Part shown: in pieces, positions 16,197 to 24,184 of the stretch
Position numbering within the stretch: the stretch's first letter is position 1
How the letters are laid out: every line of letters starts with the position of its first letter
From: Microbacteriaceae bacterium PS02070
Lineage (GTDB): Bacteria > Actinomycetota > Actinomycetes > Actinomycetales > Microbacteriaceae
DNA length: 64,000 bases
NCBI GenBank assembly: GCA_029959865.1
Contig: JASCPE010000005.1
Coordinates: 62,001-126,000 of the forward strand
Direction: 5' to 3'
Program-made: the position numbers and the translations under genes
The notes under the pieces: generated by a model
Told to the model about the DNA's origin: nothing
What the model saw: the letters and a program-made list of their open reading frames with translations, nothing else
The model's database searches: none

Positions 16197-16691
16197 TCAC
16201 TCTGCCGTCGCGAGGATGTATTCGCTCCCGGAGACAGTGCGTTCGAGGAGCCCCGCGTCCACCAGGGCGCGGCGCAGGTACGCGACGTCGTCAGTCACGG
16301 TCGACAGCCGCTCATTCACGTCGCGCTCGCTGAGGACTTCGCCCGGTGTCAGGACACGCTCCGCCGTCCACTGCAGTACCTGCGCGCGGTCGTCGGGCCG
16401 TGTCGGGTAGCGCGCGATACGCCCGTCATCGGTCAGGAACCGGTCCACACCCGTCTTTCTCGCCACGGGCGGGGCGGCACTGAGCGCCTCTCGAAACGGT
16501 GTCGCCGGGGCAGACCAGCCCTCATCTGTACGCGCGATGAGCCCCGCTTTCTCGAGCGTCTGAAGGGCATGCTTCCGGCGCGAGGGCGAGAGATGAGCGC
16601 CGAGGTCGTCGGTGTCACCGATGACGACCTGCGCATAGACCTCTCGCGCGGTCTCGTTCGCGAGCGCCGCGATCACTCCCCGCCACTGCAT
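16197..16691 (-). CDS. DUF2087 domain protein with winged-helix N-terminus
   Basis: The predicted protein has 164 residues. The N-terminal 60 or so residues look like a winged helix (VIAALANETAREVYAQVV, SRRKHALQTLEKAGLI). The C-terminus matches DUF2087: GRIARYPTRPDDRAQVLQW, then SERDVNERLSTVTDDVAYLR and LVDAGLLERTVSGSEY. DUF2087 commonly occurs with transcription-regulator-like domains, so regulation is inferred. ATG 16691 has ggagg 7 nt upstream; the GTG at 16697 would overlap it. It converges on the thiolase with only 10 bp between. Confidence 0.75.
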   Translation of the reverse strand: MQWRGVIAALANETAREVYAQVVIGDTDDLGAHLSPSRRKHALQTLEKAGLIARTDEGWSAPATPFREALSAAPPVARKTGVDRFLTDDGRIARYPTRPDDRAQVLQWTAERVLTPGEVLSERDVNERLSTVTDDVAYLRRALVDAGLLERTVSGSEYILATAE

Positions 16692-16736
16692 GTCCACCTC
16701 CGCGTGAGTCCGCGGCCGATGCTAGCAGGCGCGCTG

Positions 16737-17339
16737 TCAGGCGACGGCGGTGCTGCGGCGCCGTAGCCGCGTCCAGGGCAGCGTGCGCGCCGCGTGAGGC
16801 TCCGGGCGGCTGGCTTGGTACAGGGCAGCCGCGGCCAGGGGTGAGCGCCACAGAGCCGCGGCGGGCAGGATGCGCAGCGCGTGGGCCGCCTGTTCGCGGA
16901 TCGTCGACGCGAACTGCTCGCTCAGCCGCTCGCGCTCAGCGAGTTCGGTGAGGACGGTCAGATGAACGGGAAGAGCGAGCGTCGGTTCGGCCGCCCAGGC
17001 GTGGGCGAGCCAGTGATGCTCGTCGTCCAGCTCTCCCGTGGTCAGATCGAGAGTGGGCGCGGCGGTCGTCGTGAACCAGAGGTCGGCGATGAGGCGTTCC
17101 CGGCCCTGTCCGAGGTCGGAATCGAGTGCGACCGGGAACCCGAACCCACGGTGAAACGCGGGCGGGCACTCCAGCTCACGCGCGACCTTCTGCAACGCGG
17201 ACACGATCTGCAGCCACGACGTCTGCGTCGATTGTGCGGGCGCGGAGAGGTCGGATGCGGGCGCGATCACGGCGAGTTCGTCGCGTGTGATCGAGATGAG
17301 ATTCTTCGGATTGTTGACGAGCACGCTCGGCGCTGACAC
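16737..17339 (-). CDS. Hypothetical protein
   Basis: The predicted protein has 200 residues, soluble, and I do not recognise its family. GTG 17339 is preceded by ggagg and opens SAPSVLVNNPKNLISITRDEL. The middle contains FWFTTTAAPTLDLTTGELDD-like beta segments and a cluster of His/Trp (DDEHHWLAHAWAAEPT). The C-terminal third is Ala/Leu/Arg-rich and helical, ending in a basic tail (TRLRRRS). It is co-oriented with the DUF2087 gene 45 bp downstream and may be its operon partner. Confidence 0.65.
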   Translation of the reverse strand: MSAPSVLVNNPKNLISITRDELAVIAPASDLSAPAQSTQTSWLQIVSALQKVARELECPPAFHRGFGFPVALDSDLGQGRERLIADLWFTTTAAPTLDLTTGELDDEHHWLAHAWAAEPTLALPVHLTVLTELAERERLSEQFASTIREQAAHALRILPAAALWRSPLAAAALYQASRPEPHAARTLPWTRLRRRSTAVA

Positions 17340-17477
17340 GGAACCTCCCTGAGATGACCTGGTGCCGCGGACGCGTACGCGCACCTGATCAAGAGACGCA
17401 CGAAACGGCCATTCATTACGCGGAAATCCGAGCATTCGGCTACCGGCTCAATGCGGCCCGAGGGGGAGGCGCCTGTC

Positions 17478-18224
17478 ATGCTGGAGGACATGGCTGAACG
17501 CAATGACCTCCTCGCCGTGCTCGTGGACGCTGACAACGTCGCGCCATCCCGGATCGAGGCCGTTCTGGCGGAGATCGCGCAACACGGCACGGCGTCGGTC
17601 AAGCGGGTCTACGGGGACTGGACGAAGCCCAACCTGCGCAGTTGGAAGGACGCCGCGAGCGAGCACGTCATCCAGCCGATTCAGCAGTTCGACAACACGC
17701 GAGGAAAGAACGCCACCGACAGCGCCCTGATCATCGACGCGATGGATCTGCTCTATACGGGTCGGTTCCACGGATTCTGCATCGTCTCTTCCGACAGCGA
17801 TTTCACGCGACTCGCGTCGCGCATTCGCGAGGACGGGGTCACGGTGTACGGCTTCGGGGAGCGCAAGACTCCGGAGTCGTTCCGTAACGCGTGCGACCAG
17901 TTCACGTATCTCGAAGTGCTCGGCGAACCGGCGTCTCCGACGGAAGGAGCTGAGGAAGTCACCCGCGTGCCTTCGGCGAAGCTGCGTCAGGACGCGCGCC
18001 TGGTCGGGCAGCTCCGATCGGCCGTCGGTACCGCGTCATCGGATGACGGGTGGGCGGACCTCGGCACCGTCGGGCAGCTCATGCGCAAGCAGCAGCCCGA
18101 CTTTGACGCTCGCAACTGGGGCTACGCGAAACTCTCGGACCTCATCAAGGCGATCGGACTGTTCCAAGTCGAGACCAAGCCCCGCGGCATGCGGTTGCGG
18201 GAGAAGCCCAAGAAGTCCTCCTGA
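17478..18224 (+). CDS. NYN-domain ribonuclease-like protein with LOTUS/OST-HTH domain
   Basis: The predicted protein has 248 residues. The N-terminal NYN (PIN-like) nuclease domain has its acidic residues in LLAVLVDADNVAPSRIEAVL, DSALIIDAMDLLYTG and IVSSDSDFTRLASRIRED. The C-terminal third (about 165-240) matches a LOTUS/OST-HTH winged helix (DGWADLGTVGQLMRKQQPDF, GYAKLSDLIKAIGLF) and ends with a Lys tail. The combination is known for predicted RNA-processing or RNA-binding nucleases, so a metal-dependent RNase role is inferred. ATG 17478 has gggagg 9 nt upstream; ATG 17490 is possible. Confidence 0.85.
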   Translation: MLEDMAERNDLLAVLVDADNVAPSRIEAVLAEIAQHGTASVKRVYGDWTKPNLRSWKDAASEHVIQPIQQFDNTRGKNATDSALIIDAMDLLYTGRFHGFCIVSSDSDFTRLASRIREDGVTVYGFGERKTPESFRNACDQFTYLEVLGEPASPTEGAEEVTRVPSAKLRQDARLVGQLRSAVGTASSDDGWADLGTVGQLMRKQQPDFDARNWGYAKLSDLIKAIGLFQVETKPRGMRLREKPKKSS

Positions 18225-18287
18225 GTCCTCGCTCGAATTGCATCTCGCCGAGGGTTTCGTAGTCTCGAAGAGACGAAGGGATCCCTC

Positions 18288-18935
18288 ATGGCACGCATTC
18301 TCCTCATCGGTGGTCACGGCAAGGTCGCGCTCCTGGCCGAGCCTCTCCTGCAGGCGGCCGGGCACCATGTCACGGCGGTCATCCGCAATCCCGACCACGA
18401 GACCGACGTCGCAGCCACCGGCGCAACGCCTTTGGTCGCGGACATCGAGACCTTCGATGTCGATCAGCTCACCAATCTCATCTCCGGCAACGACGTCGTC
18501 ATCTGGTCCGCCGGTGCCGGTGGCGGCGACCCGGAGCGCACTTACGCGGTCGATCGTGACGCCGCGATCCGCTCCATCGATGCCACCGTGGACGCGGGGG
18601 TGGATCGGTACATCATGGTCTCCTACTTCGGAGCCGGCCTTGACCATGGCGTCGACCCGGAGGATTCGTTCTATGCGTATGCGGAAGCCAAGGCCGCCGC
18701 GGATGAGCATCTTCGTGCCACGTCCTTGGACTGGACCATTCTGGCGCCGTCGGCGCTCACCCTCGACGACGAAGTCGGACTCATCGATGTGACCTCCGAC
18801 GAGTCGTCCTCGGTCGCGCGCGCAGACGTTGCGGCGGTGCTCGCCGCAACGGTGGCGGAGCCCGCGACGATTCGCAAGACGATCACCTTCAACACGGGTG
18901 AGGTCGCCATCGCGACCGCGCTCGCGCAGGTCTGA
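18288..18935 (+). CDS. NAD(P)H-binding atypical short-chain dehydrogenase-like protein
   Basis: The predicted protein has 215 residues and a single Rossmann domain. The glycine motif is LIGGHGKVALLAEPLL (GGxGxxG-like) near residue 5, followed by VTAVIRNPDHETDVAATGAT and NDVVIWSAGAGGGDPERTY. The segment FYAYAEAKAAADEHLRATSLDWTILAPSALT is typical of the NAD(P)-binding NmrA/YwnB-like group. A TAGTCT box at 18260 and gaaggga ribosome-binding site precede the ATG. The catalytic YxxxK is displaced (YAEAK), so it may be a sensor or reductase. Its substrate is unknown. Confidence 0.82.
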   Translation: MARILLIGGHGKVALLAEPLLQAAGHHVTAVIRNPDHETDVAATGATPLVADIETFDVDQLTNLISGNDVVIWSAGAGGGDPERTYAVDRDAAIRSIDATVDAGVDRYIMVSYFGAGLDHGVDPEDSFYAYAEAKAAADEHLRATSLDWTILAPSALTLDDEVGLIDVTSDESSSVARADVAAVLAATVAEPATIRKTITFNTGEVAIATALAQV

Positions 18936-19024
18936 ACAGGTCGCCCCGGTCGTAACCGGCCGTCACGCGATCGGGCTCTCACGGGCCAGACGCGGCACTA
19001 TGGGCTCTGAGAGGAGACCATCAC

Positions 19025-20350
19025 ATGCCGCAACGAGGATTCACGACGAGGCAGGTGCACGATCGGGGACAGGCACGCGCCCACTCCGCGCGTGCGCTGC
19101 CGATCTACCTCACCGCCGGATTCTCCTTCTCGGAGTACGACGACGCCGCTGCCCACTTCGGTGAGGGCATCGGCTACGCCTACACGCGCATCGCGAATCC
19201 GACCATCGACGCCGTCGAGAAGGCGCTCGCCGCCCTCGAGGGCGGGTCGCAGGCGATCCTCCTGGCCAGCGGCCAAGCGGCAACGACCGTCGCGCTGCTC
19301 TCCCTCGTGTCCGCCGGCCAGCACATCGTGCTCTCCGACCACATCTACGAAGGCACCCGCGGCCTCGTGATCGACGTGCTCGACCGTTTCGGGATCACCG
19401 CAGACTTCGTGACAGACATCCACGATCCGCAGGCCTGGGAACGCGCGATTCGTCCGGAGACTCGTGCCCTGTTCGCCGAGTCGGTATCGAACGCAAGCAA
19501 TCGGCTTCTGGACATCCCCGCCATCTCCGAGGTCGCGCACACGCACGGCATTCCTCTGGTGATCGACAACACCTTCACGACGCCGTATCTCCTTCGTCCC
19601 CTCGAGCTGGGCGCAGACGTCGTCGTGCACTCGGCGAGCAAGTTCCTCTCCGGACAGGGCCACGTGCTCGGCGGCGCGATCGTCGACAGCGGGCGGTTCG
19701 ACCCGGCGACCGGAAGCCTCTTCCCGCAGTTCACCTCGCCGGGGCGCAGGGGGACACCGAGTGCCCTCGATCGCGCCGGTGGGGACGCTCGGGTCGCGTA
19801 TGCGCGCGACGTTGTGGCGCCGCGGTTCGGCCCGACCATCTCGCCGCTGAACGCCTTCTTCATCGGCCAAGGAATCGAGACGTTGAGCCTGCGGGTCCAG
19901 CGACAGTCGCAGAATGCCCTCGACGTTGCGCGGTGGCTGGAAGAGCAGCCCGAGGTCGCGTCGGTCGACTACATCGGTCTCCCTTCGCACCCCGACTACG
20001 AACTCGGCCGCCGCGATCTGTCCGCGGGTCACGGGTCGGTGTTCTCGATCACGCTCGCGGGAGGTGCAGAGGCAGCCCGCCGTCACATCGAGGCGGCGGA
20101 GGTGTTCACGCACATGACCCATCTCGGCGATGTGCGCTCGCTCGTGCTGCACCCGGCCTCGACGAGCCACGTTTTGCTGACTCCGAGCGAGCAGGAGCGA
20201 GTGGGTGTCTTCCCCGGTACGCTGCGGCTGTCGGTCGGCATCGAAGACGTCGCCGACCTCATCGCGGACCTGCGCGCGAGCCTGGATGCGGCGGGTGTGC
20301 CGGCCGCGCCGGCCACGCGACAGGTCGAGGTGGATGCGCTCCAGGTATGA
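19025..20350 (+). CDS. metY: O-acetylhomoserine (thiol)-lyase / sulfhydrylase
   Basis: The predicted protein has 441 residues of the Cys/Met-metabolism PLP enzyme family. FTTRQVHDRGQARAHSARAL and LPIYLTAGFSF at the N-terminus, YAYTRIANPTIDAVEKALAA and the PLP lysine K206 in VVHSASKFLSGQG all fit MetY. The C-terminal LRLSVGIEDVADLIADL is also typical. It condenses sulfide with O-acetylhomoserine to give homocysteine. ATG 19025 has a gagaggag ribosome-binding site. The gene overlaps the next one by 4 nt (ATGA), tying sulfide assimilation to an LLM monooxygenase. Confidence 0.9.
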   Translation: MPQRGFTTRQVHDRGQARAHSARALPIYLTAGFSFSEYDDAAAHFGEGIGYAYTRIANPTIDAVEKALAALEGGSQAILLASGQAATTVALLSLVSAGQHIVLSDHIYEGTRGLVIDVLDRFGITADFVTDIHDPQAWERAIRPETRALFAESVSNASNRLLDIPAISEVAHTHGIPLVIDNTFTTPYLLRPLELGADVVVHSASKFLSGQGHVLGGAIVDSGRFDPATGSLFPQFTSPGRRGTPSALDRAGGDARVAYARDVVAPRFGPTISPLNAFFIGQGIETLSLRVQRQSQNALDVARWLEEQPEVASVDYIGLPSHPDYELGRRDLSAGHGSVFSITLAGGAEAARRHIEAAEVFTHMTHLGDVRSLVLHPASTSHVLLTPSEQERVGVFPGTLRLSVGIEDVADLIADLRASLDAAGVPAAPATRQVEVDALQV

Positions 20351-21669
20351 GCAGGCTGCAACACTTCGGTTGGTTTCTCGCGCGCGGATTCGGCCCGCAG
20401 GGCTGGGGAAACCCCGCCCTCGAGTGGGAGTGGGAGTGGGACTGGACCCGGCCGGACCTTTATCAGCAGTCCGCGCGAGAACTGGAGCGGGCGGGGTTCG
20501 ACCTTCTCCTCATCGAGGATGCGCCTTCGCTCGGATCACCGGAGACGATCGACACCCGTGTGCGGCACGCGTTCGGCGGGCCCAAGCATGACCCGCTGCT
20601 GCTCGCGCCCTACCTCTTTGCCGCGACGGAGCGCCTCGGAGTCATCTCGACCGTCAATCCGGCGGCGTCCCTTCCCTATACAGCGGCGCGCCAGTTCGCG
20701 ACCCTGCAGCATCTGAGCGGTTCACGCCTCGGCCTTAATGTCGTGACCGATACGGGGAGCGCACGGCACTTCTCCGACGCGCCGCAACTCGGCCACGACG
20801 AGGCCTATGACCGCGCTGAGGAGTGGCTGGGCGGGCTCCGGGCGCTGTGGCGCAGCTGGGGCGACGGTGCCCTCGTCGCCGACCGTGGCACTGGCGTATA
20901 TGCGGACGGAGAGCACCTGGAGCACGTCCGTCACCGGGGCGAGTACTTCGCCTTCGATGGTCCACTGAACGCCCTGCCGTTCCCCGTCGGCGATCCGGTC
21001 ATCGCATCGCCGGGCGGCTCTGGGCGCGGGCTCGGGTTCGCGGGAGCCAACTCCGACATCCAGCTCGCTCTCGCGCCGCTCACCGAGCGGAGCGTGAAGG
21101 AGTACCGCGCGAAGATCCACGAGGTGGCGCTCGCCGCCGGGCGCGAGCCGTCCGATATCACGATCGCTTTCGCGATCCAGCCGACGATCGTTTCGAGCGC
21201 CGAGGAGGCAGACCGGATCGTCGCCGCGTCCGCCGATCCTGATGAGGAGACCCTGCGCACGATTGCACGGCGCCAATCGTCCGATCTGGAAACGGACCTC
21301 ACCTCGCTCGATCTGGACGCGCCGCTCGGAGAGGGCTTCTTCGGCCAGCACGTATCCCAGGGCAGCATCCGCCGCCTCGTGGGGGACCGCGACATCGCCA
21401 CGGCCACGTTGCGCGCACACCTCACTGCGCTCGCGCGGCTCGGTCGCATCTCCGACCGCACGGGGTTCGTCGGCACCGCGGCCGAGTTCGCCGATCTCAT
21501 CGAGGAACTCGGCGAGTGGGGCAACGACGGCATTCTGCTCTGGGGCGACCTCCACCCGGTGACGGTGCACCGCGTGCTCGATGACCTCGTGCCGATCCTT
21601 CGCCGCCGCGGCATTCTCCGCCGAGAGCTTGACTCCGGCGGTCTGCGCGCCAACCTCCGCTCCTTCTGA
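20347..21669 (+). CDS. NtaA/SnaA/DszA-family flavin monooxygenase
   Basis: The predicted protein has 440 residues, the long LLM type. FATLQHLSGSRLGLNVVTD is the hallmark (ARxxATLDxLSxGRxGWNxVT) of NtaA, SnaA and DszA FMNH2-dependent monooxygenases, and RHRGEYFAFDGPLN is also family-typical. DszA-type members oxidise organosulfur compounds, while NtaA oxidises nitrilotriacetate. The 4-nt overlap with metY suggests a sulfur source, with released sulfite or thiol reaching MetY after reduction, which is inference. Residues 26-33 are an odd Glu-Trp run from a hexanucleotide repeat. A separate FMN reductase gene is not seen nearby. Confidence 0.82.
   Translation: MSRLQHFGWFLARGFGPQGWGNPALEWEWEWDWTRPDLYQQSARELERAGFDLLLIEDAPSLGSPETIDTRVRHAFGGPKHDPLLLAPYLFAATERLGVISTVNPAASLPYTAARQFATLQHLSGSRLGLNVVTDTGSARHFSDAPQLGHDEAYDRAEEWLGGLRALWRSWGDGALVADRGTGVYADGEHLEHVRHRGEYFAFDGPLNALPFPVGDPVIASPGGSGRGLGFAGANSDIQLALAPLTERSVKEYRAKIHEVALAAGREPSDITIAFAIQPTIVSSAEEADRIVAASADPDEETLRTIARRQSSDLETDLTSLDLDAPLGEGFFGQHVSQGSIRRLVGDRDIATATLRAHLTALARLGRISDRTGFVGTAAEFADLIEELGEWGNDGILLWGDLHPVTVHRVLDDLVPILRRRGILRRELDSGGLRANLRSF
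20422..20445 (+). repeat. Hexanucleotide run (gagtgg)3-gactgg inside the monooxygenase gene
   Basis: Three exact gagtgg units and one variant are in frame and encode Glu-Trp three times, then Asp-Trp, near residue 26. Tandem tryptophan codons like this are unusual. The run could be a slippage hotspot. Confidence 0.8.
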
Positions 21670-21711
21670 CCCGCCTTCGCGCCCCTCACGTCGCCCTGGC
21701 CCCGCGTGACA

Positions 21712-21784
21712 CCGCGAGACTGCACGCCCGTGATGAAACAGCGTGAAAACGCTGAAGTCTCGACGCGGGCGTGCAGCCTCGCGG
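21712..21784. terminator. Three-tier hairpin between convergent genes
   Basis: The outer arms at 21712-21730 and 21766-21784 pair over 19 positions with one A-C mismatch (7+11 bp). The 35-nt loop contains a further perfect 6-bp hairpin with a GAAA tetraloop (cagcgt-gaaa-acgctg, 21739-21754). It lies 43 bp after the monooxygenase stop, facing the convergent transporter operon. It lacks a T-tract. It may be a bidirectional terminator, but it is longer and more layered than usual. Confidence 0.55.
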
Positions 21785-21802
21785 TCTGATGGCTCGGACG
21801 CG

Positions 21803-21833
21803 GAACGCCCCCAGCGCGAGGCCGGGGGCGTTC
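21803..21833 (-). terminator. Terminator hairpin of the osmoprotectant operon
   Basis: A 10-bp GC-rich stem (gaacgccccc at 21803-21812, complement at 21824-21833) surrounds an 11-nt loop. It lies 27 bp beyond the stop codon of the substrate-binding protein gene. No T-tract is present. Confidence 0.65.
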
Positions 21834-21859
21834 GGGTGAGACGTGCTGGTGCGGACGGG

Positions 21860-22777
21860 TCAGCCGAGGTCGTTGGCGGCGAGCCAATCGGTGGCGATGT
21901 CGGCACTGGAGCGCTTGTCCTGCGTCGACTCGAGGTTCAGGTCGACAAGGCCCTCGGGGGTGAGCGCAGCACTCACGGCGTTGATCGTGTCGGCGATCTC
22001 GTCGGCGACGCTCTCGCTCACGACCGGAACGACGTTCGAGGCGAGGAAGAGACCTTCAGGGTCTTCCAGGGTCACGAGGTCGTCGGTTGCGATGCGCGGG
22101 TCGGCGCTGTAGACGTTCGCGATTTGGATGTTGCCGGCGACCAGCTCCTCCACCGTGGTGTCTGCGGTGGGACTGAAATCAACGGTGACGCCGTAGACCG
22201 ACTCCAGGCCGCTCGGCCCGTAGGGGCGCTCCTCGAGTTCCGGAGCACCGCCGAGAACGAGCCCGTCGATGCCCGCGAGGTCACCGATGGAGGTGAGGCT
22301 GTGCTCCTGAGCGAACGCGGAAGTCACGTTGTAGGAGTCCTGGTCGGTGGCGCTGGACTGGTCAAGCACCGTCAATCCGTCGGGCAGCGCGTTCTGGAGC
22401 TCGGCGTACACATCCTCGGAGGTCGTGGCGGTCGTCTCAGAGTCGAAGTGCTGCAGCAGGTTGCCGCTGTACTCCGGGAACAGCTGGATCGACCCATCCT
22501 CGAGCGAGGGGAGGTACGCGTCACGCTGGCCGATGTTGAACTGGCGGTCGACGGTGAACCCGTCGGCTTCGAGGGCCTGCGCGTAGATCTCGGCGATGAT
22601 CTCGTTCGAGTAGTACGCCTGCGAGCCGATGACGATCGTGTCGGACGAGCCCCCGTCGGCGGGAGCGTTCGTCGAATCGCCGGTGAGCGGGTCACCGCCG
22701 GACGAGCAGCCTGCCAACGCCACAACGGCGACGGCGGCGATTGCGAACGCCGGGAGGCGCGTGCGGAGTGTGGACAT
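21860..22777 (-). CDS. Osmoprotectant (glycine betaine/choline) ABC transporter substrate-binding lipoprotein
   Basis: The predicted protein has 305 residues. It has a lipoprotein signal peptide (about 1-23) with lipobox LAGC, a Ser/Gly/Asp-rich linker, and an OpuAC-type binding domain beginning TIVIGSQAYYSNEIIAEIYA. LFPEYSGNLLQHF is the conserved second motif of OpuC/OsmF/ProX proteins binding quaternary amines. ATG 22777 has gaagg upstream and gives a normal signal peptide. It is the last gene of the ATPase-permease-permease-binding protein operon and is separated from the permease by 34 bp. Confidence 0.88.
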   Translation of the reverse strand: MSTLRTRLPAFAIAAVAVVALAGCSSGGDPLTGDSTNAPADGGSSDTIVIGSQAYYSNEIIAEIYAQALEADGFTVDRQFNIGQRDAYLPSLEDGSIQLFPEYSGNLLQHFDSETTATTSEDVYAELQNALPDGLTVLDQSSATDQDSYNVTSAFAQEHSLTSIGDLAGIDGLVLGGAPELEERPYGPSGLESVYGVTVDFSPTADTTVEELVAGNIQIANVYSADPRIATDDLVTLEDPEGLFLASNVVPVVSESVADEIADTINAVSAALTPEGLVDLNLESTQDKRSSADIATDWLAANDLG

Positions 22778-22811
22778 GGTGTTGCCTTCTTTCATGTGAT
22801 GCGAGAGGGGT

Positions 22812-23519
22812 TCAGGTTGCGGCGCGCACGAGCACACGGCGCTGCCGCTTCGGTGCGCGGACGCCGGTCGGAGTGATGAGTCGTTGTAGGAGCGCGAAGA
22901 TGCCGTCCAGCACGAGGGCGAGCGCGACGACGGTCAGCGACGCACCGATGACCTCGGCGAAGTTCCGGGTCTGGATCCCCTGCAGGAAATAGAAACCCAA
23001 CCCGCCGAGACCGACGTATGCCGCGATCGTCACGGTCGCGACGACCTGCAGGGTCGCCGAACGCAGGCCGCCGATGAGGAGCGGCAGGCCCAGCGGGACC
23101 TCGATTCTCCAAAGGATCTGCCACTCGGTCATTCCGACCGCGCGACCGCCGTCGATCACCGAGCGATCGATCGCCTCGAACCCGGCGTACGCGCCCGCGA
23201 GGATCGATGGAATGGCGAGGATGACGAACGCTGCCACTGCGGCCTCGGTCTTGAAGAGGACTCCGATCACGAGCACGAGGAAGACCACGAGCCCCAGCGG
23301 CGGGATCGATCGCGCGGCGCCGGCGATCGCGACAGCGCCGTCGCGCCCCTTGCCCGTATGTCCGATGAGCCATCCGATCGGAACCGCGATGACGGCCGCG
23401 ATCACGACGGAGCCGAAGCTGAACGCCAGGTGCTGCGCGATGCCCTCTGGCAACGGCAGCGATCCAGGCCACAGGTCGGGGGTGAAGATCCACGCGATCG
23501 CGTCGAGCAGAGCGTTCAT
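22812..23519 (-). CDS. Osmoprotectant ABC transporter permease 2
   Basis: The predicted protein has 235 residues and five to six transmembrane helices. The permease EAA-type loop is visible as EAIDRSVIDGGRAVGMTEWQ, then ILWRIEVPLGLPLLIGGLR. The N-terminal extension DLWPGSLPLPEGIAQHLAFS is typical of OpuCD/YehY-type permeases. It partners with the other permease of the operon to form a heterodimeric channel. Its ATG overlaps the upstream permease stop by 4 nt. Confidence 0.88.
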   Translation of the reverse strand: MNALLDAIAWIFTPDLWPGSLPLPEGIAQHLAFSFGSVVIAAVIAVPIGWLIGHTGKGRDGAVAIAGAARSIPPLGLVVFLVLVIGVLFKTEAAVAAFVILAIPSILAGAYAGFEAIDRSVIDGGRAVGMTEWQILWRIEVPLGLPLLIGGLRSATLQVVATVTIAAYVGLGGLGFYFLQGIQTRNFAEVIGASLTVVALALVLDGIFALLQRLITPTGVRAPKRQRRVLVRAAT

Positions 23520-24184
23520 GCGATCGCCGCCTTTCGCCGGGCGACAGTGCGAGGCGCACGTTGCCAGGGAAGGAGCCACCGAGAGAGCGCGACCAGGAGC
23601 AGGTCGACCACCAGGGCGAGGGCGACGACGATCACGAGGCCGGCAAGGACTTCTTCGGTGATGCGCCGCTGAAAGCCGTTGGTGAACAGATAGCCGAGGT
23701 TTTGGACGCCGATGAGTGCGCCCACCGTCACGAGCGAGATCGTCGAGGTGGCCATCACGCGCAGTCCCGCGAAGAGCACCGGGCCCGCGAGCGGGAGCTC
23801 GACCCGCCAGAATCGGCGCCACGCCCCAAAGCCCACCGCGACGGAAGCTTCTCGCGTCGCCGGGTTAACTGAGTCGAACCCATCGGCGACGAAGCGCGTC
23901 ATGACCGCGATCGCGTAGAGGGTCAGGGCGATGAGCAGGGTCGCCTCGGTCATCATGGGGATCCCGAAGAGCGCCGAGATGACGCCGAAAAGGCCCAGTG
24001 AAGGGATGGTGTAGATCAGTCCGACGATGGTCAGCGTGACGCCGCGCAGTGCCGTGTAGCGAAACGCGAGCCAGCCGAGGGGGATCGAGATGACGAGGCC
24101 GAGGATGATGGGGATCACGCTCTGACGAAGGTGCTCCAGGGTGAGAGACCCGATCATCCCGAGGTTGTCGAGAACCCAGTTCAC
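23516..24184 (-). CDS. Osmoprotectant ABC transporter permease 1
   Basis: The predicted protein has 222 residues and about five transmembrane helices. The N-terminus HLRQSVIPIILGLVISIPLG and TIPSLGLFGVISALFGI are typical of the OpuCB family. The EAA loop reads REASVAVGFGAWRRFWRVEL, followed by PLAGPVLFAGLR. GTG 24184 overlaps the ATPase stop (GTGA), and its own stop overlaps the next permease. Translation of the whole operon is thus coupled. Confidence 0.88.
   Translation of the reverse strand: MNWVLDNLGMIGSLTLEHLRQSVIPIILGLVISIPLGWLAFRYTALRGVTLTIVGLIYTIPSLGLFGVISALFGIPMMTEATLLIALTLYAIAVMTRFVADGFDSVNPATREASVAVGFGAWRRFWRVELPLAGPVLFAGLRVMATSTISLVTVGALIGVQNLGYLFTNGFQRRITEEVLAGLVIVVALALVVDLLLVALSRWLLPWQRAPRTVARRKAAIA

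Noticed and set aside
18936..19024. SAM-type riboswitch before metY
   Set aside because: The gap is only 89 bp. I see just a small ccggt-cgta-accgg hairpin and a TATGGG box. No known SAM aptamer core could be recognised.
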